From an uncultured Bacteroides sp. (GTDB lineage Bacteria > Bacteroidota > Bacteroidia > Bacteroidales > Bacteroidaceae), in NCBI GenBank assembly GCA_900556845.1, contig USQO01000014.1:1-34506 (forward strand): a stretch of 34,506 nucleotides of DNA, read 5' to 3'. The translations under genes and the position numbers were made by a program. The notes beneath the pieces were generated by a model that ran no database searches, was not told the origin of the DNA, and saw only the letters and a list, made by a program, of their open reading frames with translations. Shown piece by piece: positions 17,622 to 23,295 of the stretch (position 1 is its first letter; the number at the start of each line of letters is the position of its first letter).

Positions 17622-17629
17622 CAAAGATA
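17622..17629 (-). promoter_or_regulatory. Putative -7 box for the dapB-lepB operon
   Basis: The minus strand reads TATCTTTG, a full TAnnTTTG match, 28 nt upstream of the dapB ATG. No -33 TTG is seen. It stands back to back with the box of the divergent DUF2851 gene. Confidence 0.55.
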
Positions 17630-17650
17630 CTATTTTTCGATAGAAAGTCT

Positions 17651-17658
17651 TACATTTG
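17651..17658 (+). promoter_or_regulatory. Putative -7 box for the DUF2851 gene
   Basis: TACATTTG matches TAnnTTTG and ends 23 nt before the ATG at 17682. No clear -33 element is seen, and the expected -33 zone overlaps the dapB -7 box. Confidence 0.5.
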
Positions 17659-17681
17659 AGAAACATTTACAGCTCGTTAAC

Positions 17682-18953
17682 ATGGAACAACTGCTACACT
17701 ATGCATGGAAACACAAAATCCTGCCACTGTATCCGCTGCAAACAACAACCGGACAACACGTGGAAGTTATAGACCCCGGACTTCAGAATGCAAATGCCGG
17801 TCCCGACTTTTTCAACGCCAAACTTAAAGTTGACGGTATTCTTTGGGCAGGGAACATTGAAATACACCGTTGCTCGTCCGACTGGTACCGGCATCACCAC
17901 GACACTAATCCTGCATACGACAGTGTTATCCTCCATCTGGCTACGGAAATCGATACTGAGATACGCCGTACAAATGGTGAGCTGATTCCTCAAATGCAAT
18001 TCAGTTGTCCCGACTCGCTGATACAGAATTATCAGCAGTTACTTTCCACCGACCGCTATCCGGCCTGTTTCGAAACCATTTCCCGCTTTCCGAAACTGCA
18101 GTTGCACAGTTGGCTCAATACGTTGCAAATAGAGCGGTTCGAGCAGAAAACCAATCAGGTATTCACCCATCTGGCACAGAGCGGCCAGCACTGGGAAGAT
18201 GCCTTTTTCATCACGCTGGCACGTAATTTCGGCTTTGGCGTGAACGGAGATGCCTTCGAACGGTGGGCACGCTCGCTGCCCCTGCGTGCTATCGACAAGC
18301 ACCGCGACAGTCTTTTGCAGATAGAAGCTTTTTTCTTTGGTCAGGCCGGACTTTTAGAAATAGAAGCAACAGATGAATATACACGCCAGCTGCAGCAAGA
18401 ATACCGCTATCTGCAACATAAGTTCCAGCTCCCTCAGGCGCCGGCCGTCAACTGGAACTATCTGCGCATGCGTCCCAATAATTTTCCGCATATCCGCATT
18501 GCCCAACTGGCGTGTCTGTATCATCGCTCGCAAGGGCTTTTCTCACAAATCATGGAGACCGATAGTCTGAAGCAGCTCTGCAATCTGCTGAAGGGCGGTA
18601 CCTCCGATTACTGGCGTACACACTACCACTTCGGTATAGCATCAGAATCACGTCCCAAAACCTTAACTTCCAAAAGCATCAACCTGCTTATTATCAACAC
18701 GGTAGTGAGCTACCTGTATGCTTACGGCAAACACAAGAAAAACGATGGTTTGTGTCTTCGTGCCGGAAAATTCCTGGAGGAACTTCCTGCCGAGGATAAT
18801 TATATCATCCGCATGTGGAAGAACTGCGGTATCACTCCGCAACATGCTGCAGACAGCCAGGCGCTTATCCAACTGAAAAAGAATTATTGCGATGTCAAGA
18901 AATGCCTCTACTGCCGTATCGGGTTTTGTTTCCTCAAATCTTCTCCCAAATAG
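17682..18953 (+). CDS. DUF2851 family protein
   Basis: Protein of unknown function, 423 residues, recognisable as the DUF2851 family found in Bacteroidetes. It begins MEQLLHYAWKHKILP and has the conserved stretch IDPGLQNANAGPDFFNAKL near 30-50, followed by GNIEIHRCSSDWYRH and DSVILHL. These acidic, His- and Asn-rich motifs recall a nuclease-like core, but that is inference. The C-terminal part has a Cys cluster (CDVKKCLYCRIGFC), which could bind a metal. No signal peptide is seen. The start is set at 17682, after the -7 box; the longer reading frame would run through the dapB control region. It diverges from dapB, and no terminator was recognised downstream. Confidence 0.85.
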   Translation: MEQLLHYAWKHKILPLYPLQTTTGQHVEVIDPGLQNANAGPDFFNAKLKVDGILWAGNIEIHRCSSDWYRHHHDTNPAYDSVILHLATEIDTEIRRTNGELIPQMQFSCPDSLIQNYQQLLSTDRYPACFETISRFPKLQLHSWLNTLQIERFEQKTNQVFTHLAQSGQHWEDAFFITLARNFGFGVNGDAFERWARSLPLRAIDKHRDSLLQIEAFFFGQAGLLEIEATDEYTRQLQQEYRYLQHKFQLPQAPAVNWNYLRMRPNNFPHIRIAQLACLYHRSQGLFSQIMETDSLKQLCNLLKGGTSDYWRTHYHFGIASESRPKTLTSKSINLLIINTVVSYLYAYGKHKKNDGLCLRAGKFLEELPAEDNYIIRMWKNCGITPQHAADSQALIQLKKNYCDVKKCLYCRIGFCFLKSSPK

Positions 18954-18980
18954 ATTTTTCAAACGGTAGTCAGTTCTTTT

Positions 18981-18994
18981 ATCATTTATATGAT
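18981..18994. repeat. Palindrome copy 1, ATCATTTATATGAT
   Basis: Near-palindrome (ATCAT, 4-nt centre, ATGAT) in the 190-bp gap between the convergent DUF2851 and fucO genes. It differs by one base from a second copy 66 bp away. Function unknown. Confidence 0.4.
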
Positions 18995-19046
18995 GTAAGC
19001 TGATTACAGTAAAGACAAACGTTTTTTATTTGAATGAGGCACATGT

Positions 19047-19060
19047 ATCATTTAAATGAT
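19047..19060. repeat. Palindrome copy 2, ATCATTTAAATGAT
   Basis: Perfect palindrome, 16 bp when extended by one base on each side (19046-19061). It is the second copy of the motif at 18981. Two dyads at this spacing could be a regulator site, but no promoter points away from them. Confidence 0.4.
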
Positions 19061-19080
19061 AAACTTCAACGTTACCGACA

Positions 19081-19116
19081 AAAAAAACGAGAGGGGCCGC
19101 TGTAAGACTCCTCTCG
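19081..19116 (-). terminator. Rho-independent terminator of fucO
   Basis: Stem CGAGAGGGG (19088-19096) with CTCCTCTCG (19108-19116), containing one G-T pair, and an 11-nt loop. On the minus strand it is followed by seven T (complement of 19081-19087). It lies 27 nt after the fucO stop. Confidence 0.88.
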
Positions 19117-19143
19117 CTTCTATAAATCAAAATATATCTAAGT

Positions 19144-20298
19144 TTAGAAAGCTTTCTTGTAAAGTTCAAGAATCATTTCTTCGGTGATTTCACGCGGATT
19201 GCCCGGTGTACAAACATCGGCAATAGCCGAAGCAGCCAGACGTGGCAAATCTTCTTCCTTGATACCCAACTCTGACAAATGCTGCGGAATACCCACTTTT
19301 ATAGACAAAGCTTTAACAGCATCTACAGCAGCCTTGGCAGCTTCTTCACGGCTCATACCTTCCTTGTATGCACCCATAGCCTTGGCAATATCTGCATATT
19401 TATCCAATGCAGCCGGAGCGTTGAATTCCATTACGATAGGGAGCAACAATGCATTTGCTACACCGTGAGGAATATCGAAAATAGCTCCCAGCGGATGAGC
19501 CATACCGTGAACAGCACCCAAACCTACGTTAGAGAATGCCATACCGGCAATGTACTGAGCTACAGCCATACCGTTGCGGGCTTCTGCGTTAGTTGGTTCG
19601 AATACGGCTGTTTCCAGGTGACGGGCAATCATTTCGATAGCTTTGATTTCGAACATATCACTCATTTCCCATGCGCCTTTAGTAATCAAGCCTTCGATGG
19701 CATGTGTCAACGCATCCAGACCTGTAGCAGCAGTTAGGCTCTTAGGCAAGGTGTACATCAGTTCAGCGTCGACAATGGCAATGGCCGGAATATCGTTCGG
19801 GTCCACACATACCATTTTCTTCTGGTTTTCCTCATCGGTAATTACATAGTTGATGGTAACTTCGGCAGCAGTACCTGCAGTAGTAGGCAGCGCGATAATG
19901 GGCACTGATTTTTTACGGGTAGGAGCTACACCTTCGAGCGAAACTACATCCGAAAATTCAGGATTGTTGGTAATGATACCAATCGCCTTAGAAGTATCAA
20001 TAGAAGAACCACCACCGATAGCCAGAATAAAGTCAGCTCCCGAAGCAGCAAAAGCAGCTACACCGGCTTTTACGTTTGATACGGTAGGATTCGGTTTAAT
20101 TTCACTGAAAACTTCGTACGGGATTCCTGTTTTTTCAAGTACATCCAACACTTTCTGAGCTACACCGAACTTCAGCAAATCCTTATCTGTAGCCACAAAA
20201 GCTTTTGTCAATCCCAAACGTTTAACTTCCTGTGGAAGAACTTCACGTGCACCCGGTCCGAAGTAAGAAACTTCATTCAATACGAAACGGTTAATCAT
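19144..20298 (-). CDS. fucO: Iron-containing alcohol dehydrogenase, lactaldehyde reductase (FucO) type
   Basis: Predicted NADH-dependent reduction of lactaldehyde to 1,2-propanediol, or a related aldehyde/alcohol step; cytoplasmic. The 384-residue protein has the NAD-binding GGGSSIDTSKA (95-105), LPTTAGTAAEV (138-147), GLDALTHAIEG with metal ligands Asp195 and His199, and GAVHGMAHPLGA with ligand His264 plus His278 in IPHGVANA. The 14-residue spacing of the last two ligands matches E. coli FucO, as does the overall sequence style. It is a single-gene unit with its own terminator. No fucose or rhamnose catabolic genes are adjacent, so the natural substrate is uncertain and another group III alcohol dehydrogenase role is possible. 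Confidence 0.9.
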   Translation of the reverse strand: MINRFVLNEVSYFGPGAREVLPQEVKRLGLTKAFVATDKDLLKFGVAQKVLDVLEKTGIPYEVFSEIKPNPTVSNVKAGVAAFAASGADFILAIGGGSSIDTSKAIGIITNNPEFSDVVSLEGVAPTRKKSVPIIALPTTAGTAAEVTINYVITDEENQKKMVCVDPNDIPAIAIVDAELMYTLPKSLTAATGLDALTHAIEGLITKGAWEMSDMFEIKAIEMIARHLETAVFEPTNAEARNGMAVAQYIAGMAFSNVGLGAVHGMAHPLGAIFDIPHGVANALLLPIVMEFNAPAALDKYADIAKAMGAYKEGMSREEAAKAAVDAVKALSIKVGIPQHLSELGIKEEDLPRLAASAIADVCTPGNPREITEEMILELYKKAF

Positions 20299-20342
20299 AG
20301 TACAAATCTATAAAAGTTAATATTCAATTTTAATTCTGGACA

Positions 20343-20350
20343 CAAATTTA
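20343..20350 (-). promoter_or_regulatory. Putative -7 box for fucO
   Basis: The minus strand reads TAAATTTG, a TAnnTTTG match 44 nt upstream of the fucO ATG. Another match (complement of 20303-20310) is only 4 nt from the ATG and is less plausible. No -33 TTG is at the right distance. Confidence 0.4.
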
Positions 20351-20426
20351 CATAAAAGATGGTTTTCTGCCGATACTACAACCGGTTTTATTTCTACACT
20401 TCCGCCAAAAATTGCAAATTAATGAT

Positions 20427-20434
20427 TATCTTTG
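20427..20434 (+). promoter_or_regulatory. Putative -7 box for the thioesterase-dprA operon
   Basis: TATCTTTG ends 25 nt before the ATG at 20460. It lies inside the longer open frame starting with TTG at 20412, which supports the shorter gene. No -33 element was found. Confidence 0.5.
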
Positions 20435-20459
20435 TTTCAATCTGATTAATAAAACAAGT

Positions 20460-20873
20460 ATGGGAAAATATATTTTCGAGCTCCCCATGAAGGTACGCGA
20501 CTACGAGTGCGACTTGCAGGGAATAGTGAACAATGCCAATTACCAGCACTATATCGAACACACACGCCATGAGTTTCTGCTCTCGGCAGGAATCAGCTTT
20601 GCAGATTTACATCAAGAAGGTATCGACCCCGTAGTAGCACGCCTGAGCATGGCTTTCAAGACACCGCTGAAAAGTGGTGATGAGTTTGTATCAAAGCTTT
20701 GGTTGAAAAAAGAGGGCATCAAATACGTTTTCTATCAGGATATTTACCGTCTGCCTGATGAAAAGGTCGTTATCAAAGCAACTGTAGAAACTGTATGCCT
20801 GGTAAACGGACGTTTGGCAGAATGTGAGTTGCTTCACCAAAAATTTGCTCCTTATCTTGATATGCAGCCATGA
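20460..20873 (+). CDS. Acyl-CoA thioesterase, hotdog fold (YbgC/FadM-like)
   Basis: Predicted cytoplasmic hydrolase of acyl-CoA or acyl-ACP thioesters. The 137 residues form a single hotdog domain, with RDYECDLQGIVNNANYQHYIEHTRHEFL split across 11-40, where the Asp of CDLQGIVNN fits the catalytic acid of 4-hydroxybenzoyl-CoA thioesterase relatives. MAFKTPLKSGDEF marks the central strand. The start is at 20460, after the -7 box. Its TGA stop overlaps the dprA ATG in the 4-nt ATGA form, so the two are translationally coupled. The physiological substrate cannot be inferred. Confidence 0.88.
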   Translation: MGKYIFELPMKVRDYECDLQGIVNNANYQHYIEHTRHEFLLSAGISFADLHQEGIDPVVARLSMAFKTPLKSGDEFVSKLWLKKEGIKYVFYQDIYRLPDEKVVIKATVETVCLVNGRLAECELLHQKFAPYLDMQP

Positions 20874-21982
20874 AAGATGACGAACTGCTCTACTTGCTTG
20901 CTTTGACACGTTTGCCGGGATTGGGGATTATCGGTGCCCACCAGTTGCTGCGTTGCGTTCCCAACGCAACTTATCTGTTCCAAAACCGGAATAATCTGAA
21001 AAAAGAAATACCCAGCCTCTCTCCCCGCCTGTTACAGGCATTGGACAGTCCCGATATACTGAGACAATGTGAGGCTGAACTAAATTTTGCCGACAAGAAT
21101 AAAATAGTCTGTCTAACGGCAAACGATACGGACTATCCATCGCGTCTGCGCGAATGCGACGATGCCCCGCTGGTTTTGTTCTATAAAGGTAATGCCGACC
21201 TGAACGGATTGCATGTTGTCAACTTGGTAGGCACACGTAATGCAACAAACTACGGCAAGGAAATTTGTGAACGTTTTATCAAAGACTTAAAAGAATTGCT
21301 GCCGGATACACTGATTGTAAGCGGACTGGCATATGGTATCGACATTGCGGCACATCGGGCTTCTCTGCTGCAAGGCTTGCCTACAGTGGGTGTACTGGCT
21401 CACGGCTTGGACCGTATCTACCCGGCTGTGCACCGCAAAACAGCTGCAGAAATGATAGAACAGGGTGGTCTGCTTACAGAATTCATGAGCGGTACCACTC
21501 CCGAACGGCAGAATTTCATCAAACGGAACCGTATTGTTGCAGGTATGTGCGATGCAACTATCGTTGTGGAATCGGCCGAAAAAGGAGGAGCGTTGATAAC
21601 AGCCGACATCGCCGAAAGTTATAACCGTGAATGCTTTGCTTTCCCTGGACGGATAAGCGATCCCTATTCTGCCGGATGCAACCATCTCATCCAGAATAAT
21701 CGGGCATCCCTGCTACTTGATGCAGAAGGACTGGTGAAAGCCATGAACTGGAATGCCGTACCGGTAAAACCTGCTGCAATCCAGCGCCAGTTGTTTGTCG
21801 ACCTCAGCCCAGAGGAAGAAACCATCGTACAGCAGTTACAGCAATACCCCGACGGTCTACAAATTAATACGCTGATTGTAACAACCAATATTCCAATCAA
21901 CCGTATGACCAGCTTGCTTTTTGAACTGGAAATGAAGGGAATACTACGTACATATGCAGGAGGAATGTACAAGTTGATTTAG
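20870..21982 (+). CDS. dprA: DNA-processing protein DprA
   Basis: Single-stranded DNA binding protein that loads RecA during natural transformation; also kept in many bacteria not known to transform. The 370-residue protein shows an N-terminal helix-hairpin-helix-like segment RLPGLGIIGAHQLL (14-27), a Rossmann-like DprA core with VGTRNATNYGK (120-130), SGLAYGIDIAAH (151-162), FIKRNRIVAGM (216-226), ESAEKGGALITA (234-245) and the FPGRISDPYSAGCN region (258-271), then a C-terminal winged-helix domain (about 310-370). All core motifs are present and the length is normal. It is coupled to the thioesterase gene by the ATGA overlap. A promoter and terminator for a possible small RNA follow. Confidence 0.96.
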   Translation: MKDDELLYLLALTRLPGLGIIGAHQLLRCVPNATYLFQNRNNLKKEIPSLSPRLLQALDSPDILRQCEAELNFADKNKIVCLTANDTDYPSRLRECDDAPLVLFYKGNADLNGLHVVNLVGTRNATNYGKEICERFIKDLKELLPDTLIVSGLAYGIDIAAHRASLLQGLPTVGVLAHGLDRIYPAVHRKTAAEMIEQGGLLTEFMSGTTPERQNFIKRNRIVAGMCDATIVVESAEKGGALITADIAESYNRECFAFPGRISDPYSAGCNHLIQNNRASLLLDAEGLVKAMNWNAVPVKPAAIQRQLFVDLSPEEETIVQQLQQYPDGLQINTLIVTTNIPINRMTSLLFELEMKGILRTYAGGMYKLI

Positions 21983-22033
21983 TTGCTACTTTAGAAAATC
22001 AACAGGTATTTGTAAACTTTTTCTGACAAAACA

Positions 22034-22064
22034 TTGTTTTCTCAAGAAAAAACACCTACATTTG
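22034..22064 (+). promoter_or_regulatory. Complete -33/-7 promoter in the dprA downstream gap
   Basis: TTG (22034-22036), a 20-nt spacer and TACATTTG (22057-22064) match both promoter halves at the standard spacing. It is one of only two promoters in the window where both halves were found. No gene starts downstream on this strand. Confidence 0.65.
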
Positions 22065-22070
22065 TGTATT

Positions 22071-22165
22071 CTCTATTCTTTATATTCCCTTTTCGTTTTA
22101 ACGCTTTTAGGCGCTAAAAGGTATGAGACGAAAAGAAGGGAGCACAGCGGTGCTCCCTTTTTTGT
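22071..22165 (+). ncRNA. Candidate small RNA of about 95 nt
   Basis: Predicted to start about 7 nt after the -7 box and to end at the terminator. After a U-rich 5' segment, CTTTTCGT (22089-22096) can pair with ACGAAAAG (22128-22135), enclosing a hairpin CTTTTAG/CTAAAAG with a 3-nt loop (22104-22120). The terminator stem follows directly. No credible open reading frame fits: the only ATG (22123) runs through the terminator. No match to a named RNA family is recognised. A processed dprA 3' UTR is an alternative. Confidence 0.5.
22136..22165 (+). terminator. Rho-independent terminator of dprA and/or the candidate small RNA
   Basis: Perfect 10-bp stem AAGGGAGCAC (22136-22145) with GTGCTCCCTT (22150-22159) and loop AGCG, then a T-tract. 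It lies 154 nt after the dprA stop, which is unusually far, but only about 90 nt after the promoter at 22034-22064. Confidence 0.92.
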
Positions 22166-22172
22166 TCCATAT

Positions 22173-22204
22173 AAAAAACGGATATGCCGAAATCGGCATA
22201 TCCG
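22173..22204 (-). terminator. Terminator of the thioredoxin-like lipoprotein gene
   Basis: Perfect 12-bp inverted repeat CGGATATGCCGA (22179-22190) with its complement (22193-22204). On the minus strand six T follow (complement of 22173-22178). It lies 65 nt after the TAG stop at 22269-22271. Confidence 0.88.
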
Positions 22205-22268
22205 CATCAATAGAGAAATATTTAAAAATAAATTTATATTTCCGCTTCGCTAAGCAGGAAATCGGGTA

Positions 22269-23222
22269 CTATCGCTTCGCAGCGAGAATATACTTTTGAA
22301 TCTCATCAAAAGCCGCATCCTTGAGCAAAACCTTCTTCTCACCATCCAACAGGTAAAGCGAAGGCATTGCCTTAAGGTCATACAGTGCTCCGTCTTTCAC
22401 TGCCTGCCGGTCCTGCCCTACTATCCATCCTTCCGGTATATCCGCCAGCGACTTGCGCCAAGCTTCCTCATTCCCTTCTGTATAGACAGCCAGCACCGTC
22501 AGTAGTTTTGCATCCACAGCAGCCGCCAATGTTGCGTCAGCCGTCATGCACTGCATGGTTTCGTGACACGAAGGACACTCCGGATCGTAAAATACCAGCA
22601 GAAGCCGGTTATTACTTACCTTTGTACGAGCCAATGTATGTCTGCTGCCACCCGACAAGAAATAGGCAAAATCAGAGGCCTTACTTCCCGGTACATTCCG
22701 GCTAATTAATGTTAGGCGGAATTGCAACGAACTTTTAGAAGCCTCATCCACCTCTTTACTCTGAAGCATCCGCTTGAGGTACACAGCGTAAAGCCTCTCA
22801 TTGTAATAAGGTGAGTTAGGGTTATATAGGTAATCGTCCGTCATCTGCATACACACCCTCCGTGCATGTTCATGCTGTTCCATTCCCGAACAGAAGTTAT
22901 CCATGCTCTCCTCCACCAGACCGGCCGCCGTTGTTTCGTCGGCCAGTAGTGAAAGCAGATTGGCAAAAGCTTGCTCCGTCACCTCGCGGTTGTTTACCAG
23001 TGCCGTATCGGCAAAGTTATACTTATCCCAATAGTGTTGGAGCAGATAGGCTTTCCGGTCCTCGGGTTGGGTAAGCATTACGGGGATGTCGGGGAAAGGG
23101 AAAGACTGCTGTTCTATATGGCAGGTAGTTTCCTTTTTCACTACATTCTGATGGGAAGATTCAGTCCTGCAACCTCCTGTCAACAAGACCATCACCATGA
23201 TTGTCATCCATCTTCCCATCAT
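22269..23222 (-). CDS. Thioredoxin-fold lipoprotein (TlpA-like, DUF5106-type N-terminus)
   Basis: Predicted envelope lipoprotein with a thiol-disulfide exchange domain. The 317 residues begin with a lipoprotein signal, lipobox LTGGC with Cys18. Residues about 40-190 are a helical region beginning FPDIPVML and LQHYWDKYNF, typical of the DUF5106 segment found before Bacteroidetes thioredoxin domains. The C-terminal domain starts at about 200 and carries LVFYDPECPSCHETM, a CPSC active site. A cis-Pro MPSLYLLDG and the final strand KKVLLKD complete the fold. It lies 73 nt after the last fimbrial gene on the same strand with no clear terminator between them, so it may be read through from that operon or have its own promoter. 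Confidence 0.82.
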   Translation of the reverse strand: MMGRWMTIMVMVLLTGGCRTESSHQNVVKKETTCHIEQQSFPFPDIPVMLTQPEDRKAYLLQHYWDKYNFADTALVNNREVTEQAFANLLSLLADETTAAGLVEESMDNFCSGMEQHEHARRVCMQMTDDYLYNPNSPYYNERLYAVYLKRMLQSKEVDEASKSSLQFRLTLISRNVPGSKASDFAYFLSGGSRHTLARTKVSNNRLLLVFYDPECPSCHETMQCMTADATLAAAVDAKLLTVLAVYTEGNEEAWRKSLADIPEGWIVGQDRQAVKDGALYDLKAMPSLYLLDGEKKVLLKDAAFDEIQKYILAAKR

Positions 23223-23295
23223 AAAACTGCCTTTATAAAGTCATTCATTTTTTTAATCAATGTGACTTATGAAACCCTTAATTTCAGATACTTTA

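Noticed and set aside
17505..17681. N-terminal extension of the DUF2851 protein
   Set aside because: It would be translated from the dapB coding and promoter region; the family start MEQLLHYAWK is at 17682.
18954..19143. Possible hidden gene or RNA between DUF2851 and fucO
   Set aside because: No TAnnTTTG box or open frame of note was found; only two palindromes and the fucO terminator are seen.
20412..20459. Longer thioesterase starting with TTG at 20412
   Set aside because: It includes the -7 box, and the hotdog domain starts after the ATG at 20460.
22123..22253. Small open frame starting with ATG in the candidate small RNA
   Set aside because: It would be translated through the terminator stem and the next terminator, has an AAGG too close to the ATG, and shows no protein-like pattern.
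22241..22285. Repeated CGCTTCGC (22242-22249 and 22273-22280)
   Set aside because: Only 8 bp, one copy lies in the coding end of the lipoprotein gene, and no further copies were noticed.
23238..23268. AAGTCA/TGACTT inverted repeat between the 975-residue gene and the thioredoxin-like gene
   Set aside because: The stem is six A/T-rich pairs with mismatches further in and lacks a following T-tract, so it is not called a terminator.
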